A stretch of DNA of 64,000 nucleotides from Microbacterium protaetiae. GTDB lineage: Bacteria > Actinomycetota > Actinomycetes > Actinomycetales > Microbacteriaceae. The stretch covers positions 2,542,001 through 2,606,000 of the forward strand of contig NZ_CP035494.1 of assembly GCF_004135285.1 (NCBI RefSeq), in the 5' to 3' direction. This document shows, piece after piece, positions 17,672 through 25,495 of this stretch; the first letter of the stretch is position 1; each line of letters starts with the position of its first letter. Position numbers and translations under genes: made by a program. A model generated the notes under the pieces. The model saw only the letters and a program-made list of their open reading frames with translations. It had not been told where the DNA came from and searched no databases.

Positions 17672-19486
17672 ATGCCTCCCGAGACCCGCCGCGAGGCGCG
17701 CGAACGCGCGCGCACCGTCCCCGTGCAGAACGGTGCCGCGCCGACATCGCAGCAGCCTGAAGTCGAGAGTCTGCTACCGCCGCGGCCCGTTCGCAAGCGC
17801 CGCCTGGTCATCCGCGTCATCCTGTTCGTGGTCGTCTTCTTGCTGCTGGCGGCAGCAGGCTGGCTCGGCGTTCGGATTCTCACGGTCAAGAGCGGATTGG
17901 AAGCCGCCAAAGCGCAGCTCTCCAGCGTGCAGAAGGGCGGCGATATCAACACCGCGCTCAAGGCCATGGGTCGGGATGCCGCGAAAGCTGTGAATGCGAC
18001 AGGCGACCCCGTCTGGAACGCGGCCGAGCTGATTCCCTTCGCCGGTGACAATCTTCGCGCGGCGCGGCTTGCCGCCCAGACGCTCGACGCGTTCGCCAAC
18101 GATGTCGCGTTGCCGGTCGTGCAGATGCAGTCCGATGGCAAGGGGAAGCTGCTGGCCCGCGCGCTGCCGCTGATCGAGGCGCAGTCCGCCACCATCTCGT
18201 CACTTCATACCCAGCTCACCGACCTGAATGCGTCGGGCCATCTCATCGGTCCGATGAAGTCAGGTGTTGAACAGGTTGTCGACGTACTCGATGTCGCGGC
18301 TCCCGTGTTTTCGGTCATGCCGCAGATGCTCGGTGCGCACGGGGCCCAGAGCTATCTGTTGGTCTTCCAGAACAATGCCGAATCGCTGCCACTGGGCGGC
18401 AGTTCGGCTTCAGAGACGTTGATCACCGCCGACAAGGGCGATCTGAAGATCACGGCACAGGCAGACAGCGGTGACTTCGCAGAGGACAAACAACTGACGA
18501 CCGTGGATGTCGCGGCGTCGGCGACAGCCCTGTACGGGGCGACGTATGGCTCGCGGAGCAACATGGCCGTCACCCGGCCCGACTGGCCGAGTGCCGCTCA
18601 GCAGCTCATCGCCTTCTGGCAGCGCGACATCAAAGACCAGACCATCAACGGCGTGGTGTCGATCGATCCGATAGCACTGGAGCGCATGCTTCGTGCCACC
18701 GGCCCGATAACCGTCGGCGACGTCAAACTCACGTCGAAGAACGCGGTCAAAATCCTGCTCAGCGATTCGTACAAGTGGTGGGACACCTACACCAAGGCCG
18801 GATCCGCGAAGTCCGACGCGTTCTTCCAGGCAGTGGCTGCGACGATGTTCGAGAAGGTCGCGTCGGCCGACTTCGACATGCCCAAGATGATCAACGCTCT
18901 TCGTGACAGCGTCGCCAAGGGTGATGTCATGGCGTGGAGCGCAGACCCCGCCGCGCAGAAGATCATCGCCGACGGCCGCCTGTCGGGCGAGTTGCCCACC
19001 GACAACGATGAGACGACGACCCTCGGGCTGTACTACCGCGATGTCTCGGCATCGAAGATCGATTACTACCTGAAGACCGCGGCGAATGTGGAGCGCACCT
19101 GCACAGGCGGTACCGACACGATCGTGGCGACGACCACGCTCGACATGGACATCACGCAGAAGAACGCAGACGCACTGCCCCGCTACGTCAAGAGCCGCTC
19201 GCACGGTTCCACGTTCTTCAGCAAGCAGGTGTTTATCTATGCGCCTCCGGGTATGAAGGTCGCGAGCGTCACCGTCGATGGGCGCGACGTGGCGCCGTTC
19301 CGGCAGGGCAACGTCGACCTTGGGCGCGTCGTCGCACCGTTCCAGATGACGCTTCGGCCCGGAGAGTCGGCTACCGTCACAGCAACGTTCACCGGTACCG
19401 GCGCTTCGACACCGCTCGAGGTCTGGACCACGCCGATGATCAACTCCACGAAGCTGACAGTCGATGACTCGTGTGCGGCCAAGTGA
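17672..19486 (+). CDS. DUF4012 family membrane-anchored protein
   Basis: The 604-aa protein has a cytoplasmic basic N-terminus (about 45 residues), one hydrophobic segment (VIRVILFVVVFLLLAAAGW region) and a large extracytoplasmic part. DUF4012 hallmarks are YLLVFQNNAE (cf. the paralogue at 42872, YMLVFQNNAEARAAGG), a VSIDPIALERMLRATGPI segment, and a late FIYAPPG region. The family has no established enzyme activity; it occurs in polysaccharide loci of Gram-positive bacteria and may act in polymer attachment or assembly at the membrane, a role only inferred here. The start is set by the leaderless -10 box. It lies immediately before the initiating sugar transferase gene. Confidence 0.8.
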   Translation: MPPETRREARERARTVPVQNGAAPTSQQPEVESLLPPRPVRKRRLVIRVILFVVVFLLLAAAGWLGVRILTVKSGLEAAKAQLSSVQKGGDINTALKAMGRDAAKAVNATGDPVWNAAELIPFAGDNLRAARLAAQTLDAFANDVALPVVQMQSDGKGKLLARALPLIEAQSATISSLHTQLTDLNASGHLIGPMKSGVEQVVDVLDVAAPVFSVMPQMLGAHGAQSYLLVFQNNAESLPLGGSSASETLITADKGDLKITAQADSGDFAEDKQLTTVDVAASATALYGATYGSRSNMAVTRPDWPSAAQQLIAFWQRDIKDQTINGVVSIDPIALERMLRATGPITVGDVKLTSKNAVKILLSDSYKWWDTYTKAGSAKSDAFFQAVAATMFEKVASADFDMPKMINALRDSVAKGDVMAWSADPAAQKIIADGRLSGELPTDNDETTTLGLYYRDVSASKIDYYLKTAANVERTCTGGTDTIVATTTLDMDITQKNADALPRYVKSRSHGSTFFSKQVFIYAPPGMKVASVTVDGRDVAPFRQGNVDLGRVVAPFQMTLRPGESATVTATFTGTGASTPLEVWTTPMINSTKLTVDDSCAAK

Positions 19487-19604
19487 GCCGAAGCTGCGAG
19501 TAGCTACTGTATTTCACATCGAACAGTCATAAGCTACGTGCGGGGAGTGCTCTGTTGCGCTGAGGTGCGCTGCGGCGCGCTCAGAGTCTAGGGGAAGGAT
19601 CTGC

Positions 19605-21104
19605 GTGGCTCACGGGATGAGCGAAGTCGCACGCATGTCGGCGGCAAGGGGCTGGGCGCCCGCCGCCGTCAGTCGTCGAACCACCGTCTCGTGGCCGCGC
19701 CGATATGCGAGCCGACTGTTCTTCAGCGATGCTCTCGTCATCGCCGGCACACTCTTCGGCTTCGGCCTTGTCGCTCTGCCGGAGTTCACCCGGGGGTTGT
19801 CGTGGTCCGGCGGTCCGCGGATCCCGTATTGGGTGGCGCTCGTGCTCGTTGGCTTGATCTGGCTGGTCATGCTCGAGCTGGTAGACACTCGAGACGAACA
19901 CCATGTCAGTCAGGGAGTCCTCGAGTACCAGAGAATAGTCCGCGCATCGCTGGCACTGTTCGCCGTTGTCGTCGCGACGAGCTTCTTTCTTCGTATCGAG
20001 TTCTCGCGATCCCTGCTGTTGGTCGGGGTGCCGATCACGATGGTGTTACTCGTGGTCTCGCGCTGGGTGTGGCGGCAATGGTTGCGCGCGCAGCAGCGCG
20101 AGGGCAGGTACGTGCACCACGTCGTCGTGCTCGGAGAAGAAGCGAAGGTCGCGCACATAGTTCGTACCATCCGCAGAACGCCGGGGACCGGATACGTCAT
20201 CATGGGGGCCGTGACCAAGCACGGCAAGACTCGTGACGGCCAGCACGATATACCGGTGCTTGGCAAGTACGGCGATGCAGAGAAGGTGCTTGACGAACTG
20301 GGAGCGGACACTCTCATCTTCGCAGGATCGGATGACTACGAGCCCGAGGCGCTGCAGCGACTGGGACGGGCGATGGCCGACCGCGACGTCAACTGGGTGG
20401 TGGCCCCTGCACTGACCGACGTCGCCGGTCCGCGCATCCACTCTCAACCCGTTGCCGGCCTGCCGCTCATCCACGTTTCGTACCCTGAACTCGAAGGCGC
20501 TCGTCGCGTCATCAAGCGGACGTTCGACATCGTCGCCTCGACGCTGCTCATCGTCTTCTTCTCACCGGTGATGCTCGGCGTCGCCATCGCAGTCCGAGCC
20601 GATTCACACGGCCCGATCATCTATCGGCAGGAGCGGGTGGGCCGACGCGGACGCACCTTCGGCATGATCAAGTTCCGCTCGATGATCGCCAACGCCGACG
20701 ATCAGCTCTCGTCGCTGCTCGACATGCAGGGCACCACGTCCAGGCCCCTGTTCAAGGTCGTCGACGACCCGCGCATCACCAAGGTCGGCCGAGTGATCCG
20801 TCGGCACTCTCTCGACGAGCTACCACAGCTCTTCAACGTGTTCTGGGGACAGATGAGCCTCGTCGGTCCACGTCCTCAACGTGCGGCCGAAGTCGAGCTT
20901 TACGACGATGTGGCGCAACGCCGGCTCTTCGTCAAGCCGGGCATGAGTGGTCTGTGGCAGGTAAGCGGCCGCTCCTCGCTGGGATGGGACGACGCGCTGC
21001 GGCTCGACCTTTATTACATCGAGAACTGGTCGTTCACTCAGGACATCCTCATCCTCTTCCGCACCGTCAAGGCGGTGGTTGCACCAGGCAAGTCGGCGCA
21101 CTGA
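19605..21104 (+). CDS. Polyprenyl-phosphate hexose-1-phosphate transferase (WbaP/CpsE type)
   Basis: This 499-aa membrane enzyme starts glycan assembly by transferring a sugar-1-phosphate from a UDP-sugar to undecaprenyl phosphate. Four to five N-terminal membrane segments (about 30-150) precede a Rossmann-like CoA-binding domain (about 165-290). The catalytic bacterial sugar transferase domain begins at [13 protein letters not shown] with a membrane hairpin, then has the [21 protein letters not shown] and [20 protein letters not shown] blocks. The start is GTG 19605, with GGGGAAGGA six bases upstream. It is downstream of the DUF4012 gene across 118 bp, which contains a GTAGCTAC palindrome and a bulged hairpin but no obvious gene. 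Confidence 0.92.
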   Translation: MAHGMSEVARMSAARGWAPAAVSRRTTVSWPRRYASRLFFSDALVIAGTLFGFGLVALPEFTRGLSWSGGPRIPYWVALVLVGLIWLVMLELVDTRDEHHVSQGVLEYQRIVRASLALFAVVVATSFFLRIEFSRSLLLVGVPITMVLLVVSRWVWRQWLRAQQREGRYVHHVVVLGEEAKVAHIVRTIRRTPGTGYVIMGAVTKHGKTRDGQHDIPVLGKYGDAEKVLDELGADTLIFAGSDDYEPEALQRLGRAMADRDVNWVVAPALTDVAGPRIHSQPVAGLPLIHVSYPELEGARRVIKRTFDIVASTLLIVFFSPVMLGVAIAVRADSHGPIIYRQERVGRRGRTFGMIKFRSMIANADDQLSSLLDMQGTTSRPLFKVVDDPRITKVGRVIRRHSLDELPQLFNVFWGQMSLVGPRPQRAAEVELYDDVAQRRLFVKPGMSGLWQVSGRSSLGWDDALRLDLYYIENWSFTQDILILFRTVKAVVAPGKSAH

Positions 21105-21176
21105 GCGGTCTGGGGTCTGCCCCGCGCACACGGCCTTGAACTGGTCTCTCACGGACCGCCGCCGTAGGAGATGGGC

Positions 21177-22622
21177 TCAGGGGCGTTTGCGCCGTCGGCG
21201 CAGTTTCTTCCCGAGGGCGCGGGTCGCGCGCACCCCGATGGCGTGCACGAGTACTGTGCTGGCGGCCTTGCGCAGGCGGCGCTGCGCCACGCGTGCGTAC
21301 TCCCGACGTCGTGCGTGCGGCGAAAGAGATGCCTCGTGCGGTCCGACGGCAGTATGAACGCTGACCCGGCCATCGCCGAGCTGGGCTGCGGTGTCGTTGA
21401 TGCTGTACACGAGTGAGCCGCGTGGGCGCACCGCAGCGAAATGCGCACCCGTGGGAGCGTGGTAAGTCGCGGTCACTGCAAGTAGGTCGGTGTGATCGTC
21501 GAGCAGTGCCGCAACGGTGTCGACCACGTGGCGTGCTGCGCGTAGGCGCGCGACCAGTTGCGACGCGCGCGCCCCGTCAGGCAGCGCACGCCACCGCGGG
21601 TGCAGTGCGAGGTGCACGCCCACGCCCTGCACCGATGCGGTCACGAACGAATCTTGCATGGCCGCGTCGAGGCGGTAGAACTCATCCATCGTCGCTACGC
21701 GCGCGATGGCGGCGGGCAGTCGCAACGGCATGTGGGCGGCGCGGATGGCGGAATCGGGAATGCGGTCGCGCAGAATGCGACTGATCTCGGTGAAGAATGC
21801 GCTCCGCCGTTCGCGGGGCAGCTGCCGGATGCTGCGGTGGCGCAGACGCCCCACCAGTTCAGTGCGAATCCACCGCTCGAGGAACTTGTCCTTCTTCGGG
21901 CCGCTGGGCAGATACTCGTCGATCACATCGAGTACGTCTTCGAGGTTGCGGTAGTAGTCGGTGGGCGAGTACGAGCGAAAACCGGCGTTTCCGCCGTCGT
22001 CGCGGCTGATGTGAAAGTAGCAGTCGTAGTCGGAGTAGACCGAAATGACGTCAGCTCGGAGGTATGCCGTAGTCACAAAGAGGTGATCCTCGAGGCGGCG
22101 CTTGCCCTCGGGAAACCGCAGGCCGATCGCGTCGAGGAATGACCGGCGAAACATCTTGTGCGGTGTCTGGCTGTCTTGCACCGGGGCGACGCCGATTTCT
22201 GCCCGGGGGTACGAGCGAGTGAAGATCGTCGTCGGCACCGAGCGCCGAATTCCTTTCATCTTTCCCACGACGACGTCGGATCCGTTGGCGTCGCCATACG
22301 CCGTGAGTCGTTCGAGTGCTTCGTCGCCGAGCCAATCGTCTTGATCGACGAATTGGACGTAAGTGCCACGCGCCCGGTCGATGCCGACGTTGCGCGGTTG
22401 GCCGGGCCACCCGTGGTTCTCTTGATGGATGACGCGCACGTGTGGGCGAGTGGAAGCCCATTCGTCGAGCACGTCGGCCGTGCCATCGGTCGATCCGTCG
22501 TCGACAAAGATCGCCTCGAACTCGTCCACCGGAAGTGTTTGCCGATCGAGCGAGTTTAAGAGCGGTTCGACGTAGCCGCCCGGGTTATAGACCGGAACGA
22601 CGACTGATACGCGGATGTTCAT
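21177..22622 (-). CDS. TarS/TarP-like family 2 glycosyltransferase
   Basis: The 481-aa protein has an N-terminal GT-A domain: VSVVVPVYN, the FVDDGSTDGT motif, the PGQPRNVGI block, FVDQDDW (metal site), a KMKG segment, and the later RLEDHLFVTTAYLRAD and SDYDCYFH segments. This order closely matches the catalytic domain of TarS/TarP-type enzymes, which glycosylate poly-ribitol-phosphate teichoic acid; this is motif-level recognition only. A C-terminal half of about 200 residues is basic and unassigned, ending in RRRRKRP. ATG 22622 is preferred; GTG 22634 is an alternative, and neither has a clear ribosome binding site. The presence of CDP-ribitol-type genes in the locus supports the ribitol-polymer reading. 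Confidence 0.72.
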   Translation of the reverse strand: MNIRVSVVVPVYNPGGYVEPLLNSLDRQTLPVDEFEAIFVDDGSTDGTADVLDEWASTRPHVRVIHQENHGWPGQPRNVGIDRARGTYVQFVDQDDWLGDEALERLTAYGDANGSDVVVGKMKGIRRSVPTTIFTRSYPRAEIGVAPVQDSQTPHKMFRRSFLDAIGLRFPEGKRRLEDHLFVTTAYLRADVISVYSDYDCYFHISRDDGGNAGFRSYSPTDYYRNLEDVLDVIDEYLPSGPKKDKFLERWIRTELVGRLRHRSIRQLPRERRSAFFTEISRILRDRIPDSAIRAAHMPLRLPAAIARVATMDEFYRLDAAMQDSFVTASVQGVGVHLALHPRWRALPDGARASQLVARLRAARHVVDTVAALLDDHTDLLAVTATYHAPTGAHFAAVRPRGSLVYSINDTAAQLGDGRVSVHTAVGPHEASLSPHARRREYARVAQRRLRKAASTVLVHAIGVRATRALGKKLRRRRKRP

Positions 22623-22710
22623 CAGAGTAAGCACAACAGCAAGTTGGGAGGTTGCACAAGTCGGAAGATCAATCTGGACCGGCGTGGGCTTGGGTCAGTG
22701 AGAAGATCTG

Positions 22711-22818
22711 CCTGGCGGGTTCGCCGACGTTGAGGCCTTCTTCGTGTTCTCCGGCTTTCTCCTTACTGGCCACTGCGTCAACGAACGCCTCGACGACCGG
22801 TCGGCACGTGATGGGACA
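22711..22818 (+). pseudogene. Relic of an acyltransferase-3 (OafA/YrhL-like) gene
   Basis: One frame reads PGGFADVEAFFVFSGFLLTG and then NERLDDRSARDGT to a stop. This matches the highly conserved N-terminal motif of acyltransferase family 3 proteins (PGGFxGVDxFFVxSGFLxTG). Stops and loss of frame lie directly upstream, and nothing related follows, so only about 36 codons of a gene of normally 350-700 codons remain. It suggests that O-acylation of the envelope glycan was once encoded here. Confidence 0.6.
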
Positions 22819-22890
22819 TGAATCTGTGAGCAGGACCAAGGGATTCGGACTCGGCTGGTCGGCTTGAGTTCATTGCGACAGAATACTCGT

Positions 22891-24735
22891 ATGCGTGTTC
22901 GCCGAAGCCCTGCATCCTTGCGTCTGCTGGTCCTCCTTCTGTGCTCGATGCTGGCGGCCGCAGTGCTCACCCAGGTTGCGCCTGCAGCGCACGCTGCTGA
23001 GCTGCCAGGCACGATCCAAGACGGCGGATACATCATCTCTGATGCGGAGTTCTTCAATGCGGCGTCGATGAACGAGGCGCAGATCCAGAAGTTTCTCGAC
23101 GGCAAGGTCTCATCGTGTTCTGCGGGTGCCACGTGCCTAAAAACCTTCCGCGGCGAGATGGCGTCGCAGCCCAGGGATGCCTACTGTGCGGCGGTCAGCG
23201 GCCAAGCAGACGCGACCGTAGCACGGATGGTCTCACGAGCCGCGAAGGCGTGCGGCATCAACCCCAAGGTGATCCTCGTGATGATGCAGAAGGAACAGGG
23301 CCTGGTCACCGCCACTAAGCCCACGAGCTGGAACTACGAACATGCGATGGGACAGGACTGCCCCGATGAAACGGGGTGCTCCACAGCTGCCGCGGGGTTC
23401 TGGAACCAGGTGTATCTGGGTGCGCGCCAGCTGCAGATGTATACGAAGAATCCGACGGTGTACGACTACCAGGCCGGCCGATATAACGTCGTGCAGTGGG
23501 CGCCCAGCGCCACCTGCGGCTCGTCGGCGGTGTATATCAAGAACCAGGCCACGGCGAATCTATACAACTACACGCCCTACCGGGCGAACGTCGCGGCGCT
23601 CGCCGCCGGGTGGGGCAGTGGGGATTCGTGCTCGGCCTACGGCAATCGCAATTTCTACAACTTCTATGTGACCTGGTTCGCACCCAGCGCCGTGCCGGCG
23701 GGGAGCGTGCCCGCAGAGGTTCCCGCGTGCACGGTGCCGGTGATGGCCGACATCTCGACCCGCTACAACACGGCTACCGTGAATGTCACCTCGGTGAATC
23801 TGCGCATCGCGCCGTCACCGCTGTGTAAGACCGGCATCCAGACCCTCACAAAGGGGATGAAGGTGACGGTGGTAGGCGCCTATGGTGCATGGTCGCGGGT
23901 TAAGGCTGCAGGTCAGACGGCCTGGGTACTCAGTACGTACTTGAAGATGGAAGCGGCGGCGGCGACGGTGGGGTGTGCGCAGCCGGGTTCAGTGCAGCCG
24001 GCTGCCGGTGTCGCCGTCGTGGCGGCAGCGACAGTGAACGTCCGTCAAGCGCCTTCGACCAATTGCTCGACCGGCGTTACTTCGCTGAAGCGGGGGCAGA
24101 AGTTCACCCGCACCGGCACCGCGGGCGCGTGGTGGCGCATTGTGGTGCAGGGCAAGACGATGTGGGCGCACAGCGACTATCTCACCGTCACTGGCGGTGA
24201 TCCGTCATTCAAGGACGTGCCGACCACGGCGCCGTTCTACGACGAGGTGACGTGGTTGGCTGCATCGAAGGTGACAACTGGCTATACAGACGGCACGTTC
24301 CGCCCGCGCAACTCGGTGACCCGTGAGGCGATGGCCGCGTTCCTCTACCGGTTGGAGGGAAGCCCGGCGTTCACGCCGCCCAGGAAGTCGCCGTTCAAGG
24401 ACGTGCCGACCACAGCCAAGTTCTATAAGCAGGTGGCGTGGTTGGCTGCCTCGAAGATCACGACCGGCTACCCCGACGGCACGTTCCGCCCGCGCAACCA
24501 AATCACGCGCGAGGCGATGTCGGCACTGCTATATCGGATGGAAGGGAAGCCGTCGTTCCGGGCTCCGGCGAAGTCGCCATTCAAGGATCTGCCGACGTCC
24601 GCTACGTTCTATCGCGAGGTGACGTGGCTGGCGTCGACCGGTGTGACAACAGGTTATTCAGACCGCACGTTCCGCCCGCGCAACTCGGTCACCCGCGAGG
24701 CGACGGCCGCGTTCTTGTACCGACTCGAGGAGTGA
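22891..24735 (+). CDS. Secreted SLH-domain protein with SH3-like repeats
   Basis: The 614-aa exported surface protein has a signal peptide of about 36 residues with an AHA-A cleavage site. An N-terminal domain of about 240 residues has paired cysteines and a KVILVMMQKEQGLVT segment, resembling lysozyme/transglycosylase-type folds with unproven activity. Two bacterial SH3-like repeats follow (from about 293 to 430, each with VNxRxAPS). Three SLH repeats cover about 437-614, each with FKDVPTxxxFYxEVxWLA, TTGYxDxTFRPRN and TREAM/TREAT motifs. The start is ATG 22891, six bases after a CAGAAT -10-like box. SLH domains in other bacteria bind pyruvylated wall polymers, which fits the two pyruvyl transferase genes nearby. 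Confidence 0.88.
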   Translation: MRVRRSPASLRLLVLLLCSMLAAAVLTQVAPAAHAAELPGTIQDGGYIISDAEFFNAASMNEAQIQKFLDGKVSSCSAGATCLKTFRGEMASQPRDAYCAAVSGQADATVARMVSRAAKACGINPKVILVMMQKEQGLVTATKPTSWNYEHAMGQDCPDETGCSTAAAGFWNQVYLGARQLQMYTKNPTVYDYQAGRYNVVQWAPSATCGSSAVYIKNQATANLYNYTPYRANVAALAAGWGSGDSCSAYGNRNFYNFYVTWFAPSAVPAGSVPAEVPACTVPVMADISTRYNTATVNVTSVNLRIAPSPLCKTGIQTLTKGMKVTVVGAYGAWSRVKAAGQTAWVLSTYLKMEAAAATVGCAQPGSVQPAAGVAVVAAATVNVRQAPSTNCSTGVTSLKRGQKFTRTGTAGAWWRIVVQGKTMWAHSDYLTVTGGDPSFKDVPTTAPFYDEVTWLAASKVTTGYTDGTFRPRNSVTREAMAAFLYRLEGSPAFTPPRKSPFKDVPTTAKFYKQVAWLAASKITTGYPDGTFRPRNQITREAMSALLYRMEGKPSFRAPAKSPFKDLPTSATFYREVTWLASTGVTTGYSDRTFRPRNSVTREATAAFLYRLEE

Positions 24736-24756
24736 TAGCACTCAGAAATCGTGATC

Positions 24757-25080
24757 GCGGGCCTGTTGCCGGTCACAGCGAGTCGAACAATGATGCTGTC
24801 GCCGTCTGCCGCACCCACGCGCTCGGCAGCCCAGGTGACGACATCCTGCCGCTGCGCATGGGCAAGCAGATCGCCCTTCAGATCGTCGAGGACAAGAACG
24901 TCTTTCCCACCCTCCCGTGCACTTGAAGCGCTGAAACCGGGGAATCGACTGCAAGGTTCGGACTGCGGATATGGTCTCGCAAGGCGGCCTCAAGTGCCCG
25001 CACCGATCGTCGGTCGGGCCCATCGCCGGTCACAATCGGCTCGAGAACCGGTTCGGCCATGTTCGCACCGTCCGCAGTCC
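24757..25080 (-). pseudogene. Possible reverse-strand gene remnant, unidentified
   Basis: On the reverse strand a protein-like stretch reads MAEPVLEPIVTGDGPDRR, continuing to ALQVHGRVGK. After a frame change near 24903 another stretch begins DVLVLDDLKGDLLAHAQR and runs to about 24757. Both have GC-rich third positions and balanced composition. I do not recognise the family, no start or full-length frame exists, and the case rests on composition alone. Otherwise the region 24736-25142 shows no gene. Confidence 0.28.
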
Positions 25081-25142
25081 GTCTCCAGTGCGTGGTCCGC
25101 TGCATCCTCACAGGCATTTTCCTCAATGCGCTCGCCCTCTGC

Positions 25143-25400
25143 GACGTTACGTCCGCACAATTCGGTGACGCGTGAGGCGATGGCGTCGTTCTTGTACCGG
25201 GGTTGGCGGGTAGTCCGTCGTTCACGGCGCCGAGGAAGTCTCCGTTCGAGGACGTGGCCACCTCGGCGACGTTCTACAAGGAGGTGACGTGGTTGGCGTC
25301 GACGAAGGTGACCACGGGGTATGCGGATGGCACGTTCCGGCCGCGTAACCAACTCACCCGGGAAGCCACCGCTGCCCTCCTCTACCGCACAGAACACTAA
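25143..25400 (+). pseudogene. Truncated, frameshifted SLH-domain gene remnant
   Basis: It begins in the middle of an SLH repeat (TLRPHNSVTREAMASFLYR), then a two-base GG insertion at about 25201-25202 changes frame. It continues as a complete SLH repeat (SPSFTAPRKSPFEDVATSATF region, TTGYADGTFRPRN, TREATAALLYR) to TAA 25400. No signal peptide, start or ribosome binding site exists. The 3' part is about 92 percent identical at the DNA level to the end of the next gene, so this is the stump of a duplicated SLH gene. Confidence 0.75.
25203..25391 (+). repeat. SLH direct repeat, copy 1
   Basis: This is about 189 bp, matched without gaps to 27734-27922 at a constant offset of 2531 bp. My manual alignment counts about 14 differences over 178 positions. 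It could support recombination that deletes the intact SLH gene between the copies. Confidence 0.7.
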
Positions 25401-25495
25401 CGCAGCTTCGCGGGTACGGTCGCGGACCAACCGTTGCACTACTGTGATCGCAGGCGCGGTGGCGTGCCGAAGAAGCCTTGAGCGGGGAGAAGAGA

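Noticed and set aside
25143..25400. Reading the short SLH frame as an intact small gene
   Set aside because: It starts inside a repeat, lacks a signal peptide and ribosome binding site, and has a two-base frameshift against its near-identical neighbour.
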